From Kingdonia uniflora (taxonomy: Eukaryota > Streptophyta > Magnoliopsida > Ranunculales > Circaeasteraceae), in NCBI GenBank assembly GCA_014058105.1, contig JACGCM010000655.1:921001-985000 (forward strand): DNA of 64,000 bases, given 5' to 3'. Each line of letters starts with the position of its first letter. Position 1 is the stretch's first letter. The notes beneath the pieces were generated by a model. It was not told where the DNA came from, did not search any database, and worked only from the letters and a program-made list of their open reading frames with translations. The position numbers and the translations under genes are program-made. Shown here piece after piece: positions 12,701 through 24,460 of this stretch.

Positions 12701-14519
12701 TCCAAACTACAAACTACTGTACCGTAGTGCCCACTTAGAATAGGTTCTGTTAGAGCTTTTTAAAGCCTTTAAAGAGACTTGCGTACGTTAAATAAGGGCT
12801 TGAAGCAAGGCTCGGTAGAAGGAAAAGAAGAAGAGTGACTTTCGTTTGCTTTTCCTTTGACTTCGGCATACCCCTAAAAGAGGCGCAAGATAGATATTCC
12901 CACAGGTTCGGTAGCTTTAGCGTAGTTTAGGATCCTCCCTAACTACTCCTGTTTTTTTTTTGACGGTTGATTTAGAGGCCTAAAAGCGTCTTTCAGAATT
13001 CGACTAGCCACTATTTGCGCTAAAAAAAGCCTTTTCCTTAGACCTGTCTTTTGGTTGTTGGGAAAGGCCAACTTCTTCGACGAGCCGCTATTTTTGCGCT
13101 AAAAAAAGCCTCTAAACTACAAACTACCTAGCCCTAAACTACTTAAACTTCAGCTACCTTCTAACGTAGTTTTTGAGCACGCTTTTTTTTTTTTACACTG
13201 TGCTGGTCCTTTTTGCGCCATTTGAGGAGCCTTTTCTCTAGGTTTTTTTTTGGTCCTTGAACGCACCTTTTACCTCGACGTTCGTTGATTCTCTAGCCCT
13301 TCTTTAACTCCTTTTAAAGCCCTTATCACCGTACGCAAGTGAAAGTCTTGGTTTTCGCGTACGCAAGTTTGTCCTTCTCGCGCTCGAAGTCATTGGTTTT
13401 CGCGTACGCAAGTTTGTCCTTCTTTATCACCGTACGCAAGTGAAAGTCATTGCTTTTTGCTCTCGCTAAGGACTCCAGCTGCGGTAAGCGTAGGTTTGTC
13501 CTTCCCTTTTTAACCGGGGTTGCTTTTCGCCTTTCTATAGGAGAGGAGATGCGTCGGTTTTTGACTACGAATCGAAGGATCCTAGTAGTAGTTAGCGCAC
13601 GCTTGTCTTTTAAAAGGGCTTTAAAAATATACATTACGGACTTGCGTACGTTTAAAAGAGACGGTGGATAAGAAGGATCCTAGGGAGCGTTGGCTTTGGT
13701 CTTGGGTTTCACCGTACGCAAGTTTCTATAGCGCTATAGGATGTAGGATCCTTGCTGACGTCATATGCTAAAAAGGGGTGGAGGCGTGTAGCTAAGCCTT
13801 TGAACTGCCCACTAAAAAAAAAAAACGAAGAAAGAAAAGGAAGGAATAGGCTACGCTTCACCAGAACTTCCTAAAAAAACAACCAGAACTCCCTAAAAAA
13901 ACAACCGGAACATAGACTCTAGACCTACCCTTCGAACAATAGTGAGAGCCAAAACGCACCGGCACTTCCTAAAAAAACAACCGCAACATAGTGAGAGCCA
14001 ACCCCCACTTCCTTGCCAAAACACATCGGAACTTCCTCGCCAAAACACACTGGAACATAGTGAGAAAGAGATCCTTGCTACGCTACTACCCACCCTTTGA
14101 AGTGCTAAAGACTAGACTCTGGCCTCTAGACCTCCTACCTTCGAACAGAAGACTTCTATAGTTGAGCGTTTTTTTTTTTAGCGAGCTACTGCTATAGTCT
14201 CTAACAAGGGAAAGGCCAAGGATCCTAGAGACAAGAGCGTTTTTAAAAGAGGTAGCCTAAACGCTTAGGATACGGTTAGGCCTAGAAAAACGCTCTGGTT
14301 ACTAGTGCTTGATGCCCGGTAGCGCTTGTCTTTCTTAGTTTGAGTAGAGGCGAGGTGCACCTGTCTCTCCTCTATGTACGCTAGCTTGGCAATACGTTGC
14401 TTAAGTGAAGGCTAAAAAAACCCAGCATGGAGATTGTCTTTATTTAGAGAGGAGACTTTATTTGCTTGCGATCCTTAGGCGTCGGTGGCGACTTTGAAGT
14501 GGTTGACTGCTCTTTTCAA
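12701..14519. other. Gene-free repeat mosaic
   Basis: No recognisable gene. It contains an interleaved array at 13320-13450 in which the 11-mer alternates with TTTGTCCTTCT and GAAAGTCATTG. A block at 13880-14060 has repeated AACTTCCTAAAAAAACAACC and ACATAGTGAGAG phrases. The composite ATACATTACGGACTTGCGTA at 13630 recurs at 40940. Confidence 0.75.
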
Positions 14520-14985
14520 AAGATAGAACTTCTTATCATCCGTCCCGTAGTTTAGGAACGCACCTTCGAAATACCCTCGGATTTTGAAACACCTTCAAAA
14601 ACGACAGAACTTCTTATCATCCGTCCCTAGCCCGTAGTTTAGGAACGCACCTAGGAAAACGACAGAACTTCAGACTTCATACTTCGATCCAAAGGAACGC
14701 ACCTTCGGAACCGAAAGAACTTCTTATCATCCGTCCCCCCGAACGCACCTTCTAAATACCCCTTTTTTTGGAACGCGCCTTCGATAGCACACCAATGGAA
14801 CTTCAGACTTCAACACGACTTCGATCCAAAGGAACGCGCCTTCGAAACCGGCAGAACTTCTTATCATCCGTCCCTAGGATTTTGAAACCTTCGAAACTGA
14901 CAGAACTTCTTATCATCCGTCCCTCGGATTTTGAAACCTTCGATAGCACACCAAACAAATAGTTTGGAACGCATCTTTTCACGTC
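14520..14985. repeat. Decayed tandem array with AGAACTTCTTATCATCCGTC
   Basis: AGAACTTCTTATCATCCGTC occurs about five times (near 14526, 14602, 14722, 14854 and 14902). Between the copies are GGAACGCACCTTCGAAA, GGATTTTGAAACC and ACTTCGATCCAAAGGAACGC in varying order. Unit length is not constant, so the array has been rearranged after amplification. Confidence 0.88.
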
Positions 14986-17900
14986 TATGGCCCCTCCCTT
15001 GCTTTGCTCTTTAAAAAGGAGATCGCCACCCTTTCATGACACGGTGGATAAGACTGACTTCGCTTTTCGCTTTTTAAACAAAGCCTAAACCGGTGTGAAT
15101 CTATCATAGCTAACTACTTTCTCTCCTTCCTATTTCAGAAGCGTTGGCAAGGCTTTTCGAAAGCTTTGCATAGTGAGGGTATTGACTATGGTAGAGGATG
15201 CTTTTTCCTCCTCTAAACTACTTTTACAAAAGCGTTAGCCTTGGCACCGGATGCATCGGTTAGGTTGCGTTGTGGTATTTTCCTCGTTGGTAAAGGTTTC
15301 ATCCTATTATCCACCGTCTTTGAAGTCGTCCTCCGTAACTTTCCGGTCGTATTCTCTTTTGAGTTAGCGAGATTCTTTAGTGAGGTGGCCTCGTAGTAGG
15401 ATCCTTGGGTCGTTGTTAAGTTGACCAGCAAAGTGAAGAAGGTAGTTATAAAAAAGGGCTTTAAGTAGCTCCGGTTCCCTAGAGGCTGGGTGTAGTTTGG
15501 AGTAGCATAGAAAAGGATCCTAGACTCTCTTCTAGTGTCTAACCAAGAGAAGCCTGTCTGGGACCAGTAGCCCGCCTCAGCCTAGGATCCTTGTGAATCC
15601 TTGCCTCTTTAATACTTGAAACTTACGTACGGCTACCTTAGCAGTTTTTTTTTTAGAAAGCGTCAGCTAGGATCTTTGCCTCTAAACTACTCTTTAATAA
15701 CCATTAGAGCAAGAGCATTTGGGCCAATTGTCACAGCTAGGGTCGCTTGCTTTTCCACCTTTGCGGCGAGCCCGGCTAAAGGATTCACTCAGACCAGCGT
15801 CACTAGTAGGGAAAGCGCCTAGGACTATAGTAGGGAAAGCCTAGGATTGCCTGCTCGGGTAAGGCTTCGGGGTCAACCAAAAACGTAGCTACTTAGCCTA
15901 CGCACCTCTAGTTGGTCTTTCTTCACAATCTGCTTTCACGTACCAAAAGCCACCTGCACTTGAACTCTCGTCTTGCTTCCCTTTAAATAATCCCTCTAAA
16001 CTACAAACTACTAGAAGTGGAGGGACACTTGCGTACGTGGAAAAGAAGCTACTTTTTGGCTTATCGCCTACTGCTTAGTGGTCTACCTATCATGGGTTCA
16101 GTTCAGCAGCTCTCCCTCATCTTTCCATATAAGCTTCTACACCAGCACGATCTACTCATATTCTACCTACACCAGGGAGCCTAGCCTATAGTGCTCTCTT
16201 TCTCTCGCACTTGCGTACGTTGAAATCCCGTCTCTCATTCTGCTATACTACACATCTGGACGTCTGGTCGGCTTCATCCATGATTGAACGATGCCTTTTC
16301 CTTAGTCTACTGCTCTCTATAGCGCTTGTGACAAAGAGCTAGCGACGCTCCACTGCTGCTCCTCTTGGCCTCCTATGATGCCAATTGAGCTACTACTGAT
16401 AAGTGGGACTGGAGTGCTCTTCGAGCGCTCCCTTTTTTTAGGACCTCCGGTTTTTTTAGGGCCGAAAGCCCATATCTCTTAGCGAAGCGTCCGTACAAGG
16501 GCCGAAAGCCCATATCTCTTAGCGAAGCTAATGATGCCAGGAGGTCCTAACAGTTGAAGAGCCATCGAGTCTTTAAAAAAACCCGTCCAACTTGCGTACG
16601 CAGAAGTCCTCTTATTGTGCTGTCCTTAGTAGAAAGCACCTGTGGCTTCTTCCGAAAGCACCTGTAGCTTCTTCCGAAAGCACCTATAGCTTCCTTCTTC
16701 TGAATGCACCTGTAGCTTCTTCCGAGTGCACCTCTTGTCTCGATCTAAAAGTTTACTTGCGTACGCGGATTGGTCAGACTCTCCGTACGCAAGTTTGAGA
16801 TTGGTCTGCCTTTGCCTAGCCTCGATCATACGAGTAGCGCCCGCCTTTAGACCTTGATTCTAACCCCGGTGCATCTTTGACTTGCGTACGTTGATCCTTT
16901 ACTTGAACTAAGACATTAGACTGATCCGTCGCTTGACCCGACTGATCCGGCGCTTGACCTAAGACTAACGACTGATCCGGCGCTAGCAGCTGACCTGCTT
17001 CTCATTCTATGACTCTTGTCTAGCGGCTTTTCTTCCTGCCACGGATGAATGAGTCTTACTTCCTTCCTTCTCGCCTATCAGATGAATCAGATGAATGAGT
17101 CTTACTTGCTTGCTTCTCGCCTATATGGAGTGAGGTACATAGTCCTTTTTAAAGAAGCGGAGCTAGCGCCTGGCATGTATCAACCTAATGTTGAACCCCT
17201 ACTCCCTGGCGGAGGAATCTACTACGGATGCCTGGTTTTTTTTTGCCCCTTTTCTTTAATACTTGAAAGGCTTCTACTTCTAAGTGCATGGGAGTTAAAG
17301 ATAGAAGACGACTTGCGTACGGTGATGCTGGAGTTGTGGTTGTGGCCGTAATGTATATTTTAGGCAACCACAACCACAACCACTAGAGTTAAAGCAAAGG
17401 AGCGTTTAGAGCTATTTTTTCACTGTACGCAAGTTTCAACAAAAAGTACGCAAGTTGCGTACGGTTTTTTTTCCGTAATGTATATTTTTACATCATCTTA
17501 AAATAGATGACGAAGCCTTTAGACTTGCGTACGGTGTGGTTTAAAAAGCGCTAAAAGAAGTTAAAAAAGAGACGGTGGATAAAAAGGTACAAAGGAGTAC
17601 GTAGTTTGTAGTTTGGAGCACAAAGGAAAAGAAGCCGCAAAAAGAAGGATCCTAGGTAGGATCCTAAACTACGAGCTAAGGACTAGGTAGGATCCTTGAG
17701 CTACAATGAAATGGGCCCAGAGTGCGTCTTGAACGGTAGGAGAGAACTTGCGTACGGTGAAGAAAGGGGCAATGAAATGGGCTCAGAGCGCGTCTTGATC
17801 AGTCTGATGACAAGTCCTAGGACAGATTCCTTTGCTTCTAGGTATACGCCTTTGATTTCTTTTCGTGGATTTCTAGACCTTTGCTTTTCGTGGACAAAGA

Positions 17901-20172
17901 GTAGTTTAGACCTAGTGCAAGCAATTTTCCTTAGTGTGGATTCCCCCCCCTTTTTCACTCCGGCTTCCTCTTCATCTGATTGTGCACACCATCACCATGC
18001 TCAGAGCACGTTTATTGTAGTTTAGAAGTAGACTTCCAGAGAAGAGGGCTCTATAGGCTGCAGCACACCCGTAGCTAGTCTTCAGACCGAAACCTTTTCT
18101 TTCATAGTGTACCCATTCTGTCGAAGACGCTCTGTTTTCATTCTTTTAAAAAAACACACCTGCAACACACCCAACGTCGCACACTCTTGTATACCGACAC
18201 GGCGAAGCATGAGCTTTTAAGGCCTCGCTTGGAAAGAAGCAAGAAAACAACGAGGATCCTTCATAGCAACCTTTGAATTGGGTTGATTGTTATTATATCT
18301 TTCAATGTCTAATTGAAAGACAAGGAGGTCACTTGCGTACGGTGAAATCCGGTGAGTCGCCTTGAGTAGTGGTCAAGAAAAAAGAAGCAAGAGCGAAGCC
18401 AGTAGGAGATAGCGAAGACTAGTAAGGAGATAGGGAAGACTAGTATCAAAAGCATACTCCTAATAAAAAATATACATTACGCAAAAAAAACCGAGCTCTA
18501 CTTGCGTACGGTGTGTTGTTGTTTTAAATGGCTTGGGCAAGAAAGACAGGCTCAGAAGACCAGAAAGTGCAAGTCAGACAACCTAAAGTGCAAAGCAAAC
18601 ACTTGCGTACGGGGAAACTAAAGTGCAAACAGGGGTTGGTTTTTTCTTTACACCTCATCCCTAGGCTTTTTTTGCAGTAGTTAGAACTTGCGTACGCCGT
18701 AGTTTAGGATCCTTTTCTTTCTACCTCCAAACTACGCTACTTAAAGCACTAATAGAAAACGAGAGTAATATATAACCGTACGCAAGACGGTAGATAAGAG
18801 CGCACTCATCGCTCTCTTCATTTTCAACACCTTCGGCGTAATGTCTATTTTTGAGCGTACGCAAGTTTCAAAAAAAAAAATACATTACGCTCAACCACGC
18901 CGTACGCAAGTCCAAACTACAACTACTAAAGCTAACTCAGCATGGTTCCTATTCTGTTGCTAAACTACCTTCTGAATCGCCTTTTTATTTATAACTCCGG
19001 CTACCTGATTTCTTGCTAGGATCCTTGCTGGCCGTAGAAAGTCTTGATAAGAGTCTACTATACCTATATCATACGGCTCGCTAACCCCACCCCTTTTTAA
19101 ACTACCTCCGTTGCCTACCTCTGTTGCCTACCTCTGTGGAGATTTCTCTATTTAGGTTGCTGGTCCTGAAAGACTGCGAAAGAATAGACGAAAGAGCACA
19201 GTAGTTTAGAGCACAGTAGTTTAGAGCGTACGCAAGTTTTCAAAAAAAGCACAGTAGTTTAGAGCTTGCGCAAGCACAAAAGAGTAGATTAGAGTGCGCC
19301 TTGCTTTCTAAACCATTTGCCAGTTATGTCTTTTTCTCTTTTGAAAGTCCTATACCTACCCATCTCCTTTGCCTCCGCTAAAAGGGCTATTCTTTCTTGC
19401 TGGTCCTCAAAGAAACCCACCATTTGTCCTTGGTCTGCAAAAAGCGTGACTTTTTACCTAAAACCTTGGAAGCAAAGGACTGAAGAAGCTTTTTCCCGGC
19501 GCTTATAGACATGTGACTTGTGTGTTTGTAGCTTTAGTAAGATTGGGTCCTGCTTTTTTTGGAAACTCTTTTCCTTTTTCCTTGTGTAGTAGAGCGTTCC
19601 TCGTGTAGTAGAGCGAGTGTTGTCGTCTAAATTTAAGGGTAGTGGCAAAGCGGTAGTGGGGAAATGGTCTACCCCTAAACTACAAAAAACTGTGTCGAGC
19701 TTGTTAGCGAATTTCCCAGCCCTAAACGCTTTCTAATGAAAGAAAGGATAGAACAGGCGTGTTTTCAGTCGGGGCCAAAAAAAGGCGAGGGCAGCTTTCT
19801 TTTAGCCCAACCCAAGAACAAGGCCCAGGTCTTTTCTTTCATTGGCCCAAGAACGCAGCGGTTTTCGCCGGAGAATAGCGCCCCTAAACTACAACTACTT
19901 AGTCGACCATCTTCCTAAGCTACTTGAGTGACGCTCTTTTTCACCGTACGCAAGTTGTTTAGGATCCTAAACTACCACTTATTTTGCTTCCACTCGGGAG
20001 ATGTAGAAGGAGTTCACTAGGGTCAGGTCAGCTCTCGCTTTGGGGTTGGCCTATAGCGTTTGCTTTCCTATCCGGTATTTTTTTGATTGCTTTCCTTGTA
20101 ATGTATATTTCTCTCGGAGCGCTTATAGAATGGCTAGTTTCTTGCTAGCGGTGTGTTGCAGATAGATCGCCG
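14986..20172. other. Gene-free repeat mosaic upstream of ccmFC
   Basis: No recognisable gene. It contains a 22-bp array (16632-16738), a direct repeat GATGAATGAGTCTTACTT (17046 and 17091), GGGCCGAAAGCCCATATCTC twice (16459 and 16499), dense repeat-family DNA at 17340-17700 and 18450-18960, and CTACCTCCGTTGCCTACC repeats at 19100-19135. The 170 bp before the ccmFC start hold a CTTGTAATGTATATTT copy but no clear promoter. Confidence 0.75.
16632..16738. repeat. 22-bp tandem array, about 5 copies
   Basis: The unit is AAAGCACCTGTAGCTTCTTC plus CG, with substitutions (GTGGC, CTATAGC, AATGC, AGTGC) and one 4-bp expansion. Confidence 0.9.
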
Positions 20173-21059
20173 ATGATACAACTCCAGAACTTCTTCTTGT
20201 TCATTACTTCCATGGTTGTGCCTCGTGGCACGGCAGCGCCCATACTCTTGAAATGGTTCGTCAGTAGAGATGTTCCCACTGGTGCCCCTTTTTTCAACGG
20301 TACGATAATTCCTATTCCTATCCCCTCATTCCTTCTTTTGGTCTTTCTTCATTCGAGGAAATTCATAGGCAGCACTCTAACGGACAGAGCACTTCCCTAC
20401 ATAGGGGTCAAAGCTCAAGGCCTTTTTAAACAGTTATTCCTGTCGCGATTGAAGAAGCGGCGCTCATCTGAAGGATCCTTAAAAAAAGTATTAAAGAAAG
20501 TAGTTAGAGCTAGAAACGCCGTCTTTCCTTTCGTTATCCTTTTACATTTCCTTCTTCTTATGGAAGCTGGGGACTTTTCCACTAATGAATCGTTTTGCGG
20601 TGTGCTCTCTTTACTATTTTGTCGTACGCTCTTCTCAGCTGGGGAAAATAAACGGGTAGGGGTGAAGAGAAGGCCTGGAGCATGTAGCTATAAGTGGCCT
20701 AAAGGGAATGAGCAAGGCCAGAATGGCGAGACGAGGTGGGGTATGGTCCGGCACGACAAGGACCCACATAATGAAAGAGGGGTCGCGCCTTACTACGCCT
20801 ACATGCTACAGGCGAACCTCCCCGTTAAAAACACCTACTTGTTAGCGAGACCTGTTCATTTGGCGGCGGCGCATCAGGGTAAGGCCAATGAGATGGGTGG
20901 GCGAAGGGAGCCTTTCAAAGGGCTGGCCAATGCTTTTCTTCAACGACAGCCAATGGCTCTTGGTCACGACTACCTTCAACACACTCCTAAACCACTGAAA
21001 AGCCATATTCATCTTTCACATTCCGGAGTGTGCATCTTTATGTTGGGTGTTCTTCTGTC
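20173..21059 (+). CDS. ccmFC: ccmFC exon 1 (cytochrome c maturation protein CcmF, C-terminal subunit)
   Basis: CcmFC is one part of the split plant CcmF. It acts in the inner mitochondrial membrane in haem ligation to apocytochrome c (system I). The exon opens at ATG 20173 with MIQLQNFF, matching the usual MVQLxNFF start. It then shows family-typical stretches: LLKWFVSRDVPTGAPFFNG, LHSRKFI, RARNA, ESFCGVLSLLF, ALGHDYLQ and GVCIFMLGVLLS. It ends in codon phase 2 immediately before a group II intron. All 295 complete codons are open. Differences from the usual protein are a longer variable middle and an 11-codon insertion at residues 101-111 (20473-20505) made of dispersed-repeat sequence. Several Pro/Ser codons lie where other plants have Leu, which suggests C-to-U RNA editing. 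The joined product with exon 2 is 480 residues, somewhat longer than the roughly 440 usual in angiosperms. The identification is secure; that it is expressed is inferred from the open frame. Confidence 0.95.
20473..20505 (+). repeat. In-frame composite repeat inside ccmFC exon 1
   Basis: This 33-bp segment begins GGATCCTT and runs through a run of A, ATTAAAGAAA and GTAGTT. Each piece also occurs in the dispersed intergenic repeats. It lies between codons for SSE and RARNA. Other plants have a single Thr codon at this point (SSSETRARNA), so the net gain is 30 bp and the frame is kept. It encodes GSLKKVLKKVV, a basic stretch. The plant comparison is from remembered family sequence, not an alignment. 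Confidence 0.8.
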
Positions 21060-23720
21060 GTGCGACCCGGCGGCTGCCTATTGATGATCTCTAGCCCACG
21101 CCTCCTATTTCTTCAGGGAGGGCGGCGTGAACTCTGATTCAATCCGGGTATGCAATCCCGCCGCTGAGATGCTCAGTTGACTTATTAACCTTGAGTTGAA
21201 GATGGCAAATTCTTTCATTCGTGCGAAAGGGTAAGGAAGAAAGGATGAACTAATGCGAATGGGTGTAAGCCTCGCAGCTCGAAAAACACCCAGTGCTGAC
21301 CACAAAAAAAAGAGACAGGAAAGCGCAGGTCACACCAGTTGGCAAAGTGGCGTGTCGCATCCCTTTTTTTGGTACGAAAAGAGAGGTCGTGATGATATCA
21401 TCTACGTACGTACTGCGCCTCGTGGGGTAGATCCCGCATCCAACCAAAACCAACCAGAGGCCCTTACAGTTAGGGGACCCACTGTTGAGCGACGCGGTCA
21501 AAAGATAGAATGGCTAGGCCAACAGAGGTCTTTTTTTGTAGGGGTGCGGTAGGTAGTGAACCAGGGAACGGGGCAATTCCCACTACCGCAGTGTGTTGCA
21601 GGCCAGCCGGGCTTTAGCGCGGTGGGAATGGGCTTCCCAAAAAGCCGGGCCTTTGAGTCTTGGCCCTTTTTCAATCATGTCTGGGTCAGCGTAGAATGCA
21701 GGGAGGATCCTTGAATAAAACCCATTCTGTAAAAAAAAACCTATTGATAGGCTAATGCACCCCAGCGTAGCTCCCGCACTACGTCACTGCGTCGAGTAGT
21801 GTAGGTTCTAAAGCGAGCATGATTGAAAAGAGGTAGCTTGTATTTAAAAAAGCAACTAGTGGAGTTTAGTAGTTTAGAGAACAGATAAGAGGTGGAGAAA
21901 AAGCAGACGTGGGGACTCGGGTCGGGGATACGCGTCGAGAGCCATTCCATAGCTGAGCTGCTAAAAAAACTCTAAACTACAAGAAAAAGACAGTAGTTTA
22001 GAGTTTTTTTAGACTAAAGAATGTAGTTTAGCGGCGTTTCAAGTAGTTTAGAAGTGGAGCACTAGAAAGCTAGGATCGTAGTTTAGAAGGATCCTAAACT
22101 ACTAAGACCTACACCAAGCGTAGTTTAGAAAGCAATTCTTTCGCTAAAAACTTGAGGGTGGAAAAGAGCTATTTCCTACCTCTTTTCCATTTCTCCATTT
22201 CCACATAAGCGCTTTCCCCGTACGCAAGTTTTTTTAGCAAGTAACCCTTTTTAAAAGTGGGTAACTCCTAATAGCCCCTAACATCGTGTAGTAGCGGTAA
22301 AGTCTATAGAATAGAACAGAAGGCTTTAGTAGTTAGGGGTGTGTTGTGGAGTTGTGGCCTAATGAGTTGGTAACTCCTTTCAAGTATTAAAGAGCATTAG
22401 TAGTTTAGAGCGTACGCAAGTTTCAAAAAAAAGCCTTAGTAGTTTAGAGCATTAAAGAGCATTAAACTTGCGTACGAAAAGAGGTGCTGCTCTTGAAAGA
22501 GCTGAAGGATCCTAGCTATAGCTTTTTAAAAGCGCTTATTTAACAGCTTTCTAGTCTTCTTTTAGTCTTTTTAGACAAGACTTGTAGTTACCTAAAATAT
22601 ACATTACGGCGTACGCAAGTACAACTAGCCTCTTTATTACTCTTGCTGGACCCTAGCCATGTTGGGTATAGAACTTGCTGGTCCAAAGCGCCGAAAGCAT
22701 ATAAGTAGTTTAGCGGCAGAGAGTAGAAGACGGAGCATCCTTCTTGAGACTGCGAAAGAATAGAGAAGACGAGCATGCTTCTTGCTGGGCACTTGATTGA
22801 GGATCCTTGCTGGTTCGTTTTCGTGGCCCTGGCTACTTTTGACTCTTATTTAACGTACGCAAGTCTAACTCTTTTCTTTAATCCAGCTTTCACTGACGCT
22901 CTAATGGCTCCAAACTACAAACTACTCCACCTTTACACACAGAACCTATTCTTTTGTAGCTTTAGCGTAGTTTAGACACCCTAATGCCTTGTAGACTTAC
23001 TTTGTCTATAGAAAATAGGATCCAAACTACAAACTACGAAAAAAAAACAACTACCACCGCTAAACTACTAAACAAGTCCAAAGACAAACCGATGGCTACC
23101 TTATAACTCTTTTGAAACTCTGAGCTACTTGAAACTTACGTACGGCTTCCAAACTACTTCTTTATCTACGCTATTCTTTATAAACCACACTAGCTTTAGC
23201 AAGCTACCTATAGCTCAACTTGTTTAGTAGTTTAGCGGCGATCATTTCACAAATCGCTGACGACGCCTATACTACCACTACAAAACCTAATGCCGGTCTT
23301 CTATTTCTTTTCTTTATTCCAAACTACCGCCGAAGGTTCCACGTACGCAAGTTCCAAACTACCACCGAAGGTTCCACGTACGCAAGTTCCAAACATTGGC
23401 CGAAGGTTACTTCCAAACTCCCGCCAAAGGCTTATAGTTTTTTTTGAAAGTCAAAAGCTAAGAACTTGCGTTTTTAGTAGTTTAGGAGCTAAGTCACTCC
23501 CTTCCCTGAGCTCAGAGCTGTATGAGGCAGAAACAAGTCCCACGTACGGTTCGGAGGCCGAGCCCCAAACTACCCCCAGACCCCTTACTGCAGTTGGGGC
23601 CAACTAGAAGTGGAGTCTTGTTTTAAGGCGCACCTTTTTGCTGTCAATAGGGTTCCCAAACTACGAGCTAACGACTTCACCTATAGGCGGGGAACGTCTT
23701 AGGGTGTGGCTTAGGTCAAC
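21060..23720 (+). other. Group II intron of ccmFC (2,661 bp, cis-spliced)
   Basis: The intron starts with the group II consensus GTGCGAC at 21060. Its first bases read on as CDPAA in the exon frame, the read-through typical of the ccmFC intron in other plants. Its 3' end is placed after GTCAAC (23715-23720) because exon 2 then continues the conserved SNxKKIQF in the correct phase. An A eight bases before this junction (23713) suits a branch-point adenosine. Domain V is at 23515-23552. The intron carries no maturase frame. It contains many copies of the dispersed families (CGTACGCAAGT, GGATCCT, GTAGTTTAG, AATATACATTACGG), for example at 22.0-23.4 kb. Those insertions plausibly explain why it is much longer than the roughly 1 kb typical of angiosperms. 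Confidence 0.88.
23515..23552 (+). other. Group II intron domain V
   Basis: The sequence starts GAGCTGTATGAGG and ends CCCACGTACGGTTC. It has the catalytic AGC triad at 23516-23518, a GTATG/CACGTAC pairing and a closing GAG/GGTTC base. It is followed by GGAGGCCGAGCCCC. This fits domain V of plant mitochondrial group II introns. It lies 168 nt upstream of the inferred 3' splice site, farther than usual, with repeat-like sequence (CCAAACTAC) in between. Confidence 0.85.
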
Positions 23721-24276
23721 TAATGCAAAGAAGATACAGTTCACTCAACGATTGCCTTTGGGTTCCGAACTCCATATGGGGAAGGAGCGTTGTTCTTTGC
23801 GAGGTCTCGATCATTTACATGGACCCACTTCTCATTCCATTTGTGGGAATTTGATGATCTATCAACAACACACCGGCGGTGTGTTGACTTGCGTACAGGG
23901 AAAGCTTTTGTCGCTCTTCCAAAGCTTTGCTTTTTCGAAGCATCACGTAGGATTTCCGGCAACTGGGGAGTCTCAAAGGATGCCATGTCAAAGCCTAGGT
24001 CATCCCAATTTCTGGTTGACCATGTTCCCAGAAAAAAGATACTTTCTTTCGATGAGAGAAAGAACGAGCACGACTGAAGTGGCTATACATACAAATCTAC
24101 TTACGGATCTATATGCTCTGATAGGAACTGGAAGTTCTAGAGCTGGTGGCTGGTATACCACCTGCATGAAACTCCCCTTCATCTTTTGTATTTGGATAGG
24201 CTTTCTGTTGGCTTCGTCGGGAGGCTCGCGTAGTTTGTTACGTCAGCTCAAAAGCGAGAAGTTGCGTTGGAATTGA
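23721..24276 (+). CDS. ccmFC: ccmFC exon 2
   Basis: The first base completes the Ser codon split by the intron. The exon then reads NAKKIQFTQRLPLGSELHMG, LRGLDHLHGPT and CGNLMIY, all close to the family. Codons 23863-24006 (48 residues) do not resemble the usual central segment and include TCV encoded by ACTTGCGTAC at 23887-23896, a copy of the dispersed 11-mer. Homology resumes with NFWLTMFPEKRYF, STTEVAIHTN, DLYALIGTGSS, GGWYTT and KLPFIFCIWIGF, ending SLLRQLKSEKLRWN. The TGA at 24274 falls where many plants continue RESSVEF. The frame stays open for 185 codons despite the replaced middle, which argues for selection on it. The hydrophobic IWIGFLLAS segment near the end is a likely membrane helix. 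Confidence 0.93.
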
Positions 24277-24460
24277 GGTGCCTACCTGGAGATCGAAAGC
24301 GTTGGAATTCGGGGTTTAAAAAAGGGTAATTTGTCTATACTAGAAAGCCAGACGTTATGGTTGCGTGCATGCCGCCTTTCTGCCTATAGGCTTTTGCAAC
24401 GAGCTCAAAAAGTAGCTCCGGTTCCCTCCACTTCTAAAGAGGTAGGCCGGTTTTTTTTAT
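24277..24460 (+). other. Interrupted remnant of the ccmFC C-terminal tail and 3' flank
   Basis: After TGGAAT, the codons for W-N, comes a 19-nt stretch starting with the TGA. The next sequence, TCGAAAGCGTTGGAATTC, resembles the CGAGAAAGC...GTTGAATTC that encodes RESSVEF in other plants. This suggests a short insertion displaced the old tail. Farther on, 24415-24440 contains AGTAGCTCCGGTTCCCT, a phrase also present at 15465. Confidence 0.4.

Noticed and set aside
21250..21501. TYVDDIITTS in a minus-strand frame, resembling the reverse-transcriptase YVDD motif
   Set aside because: It lies within the ccmFC intron and no other RT block surrounds it. The frame starts and ends without any retroelement similarity, so it is taken as chance.
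23541..23556. Idea that the 11-mer derives from group II domain V (both contain CGTACGG-type sequence)
   Set aside because: The shared part is only about 7 bases, and the domain V side lacks CTTGCG. There is not enough to infer origin.
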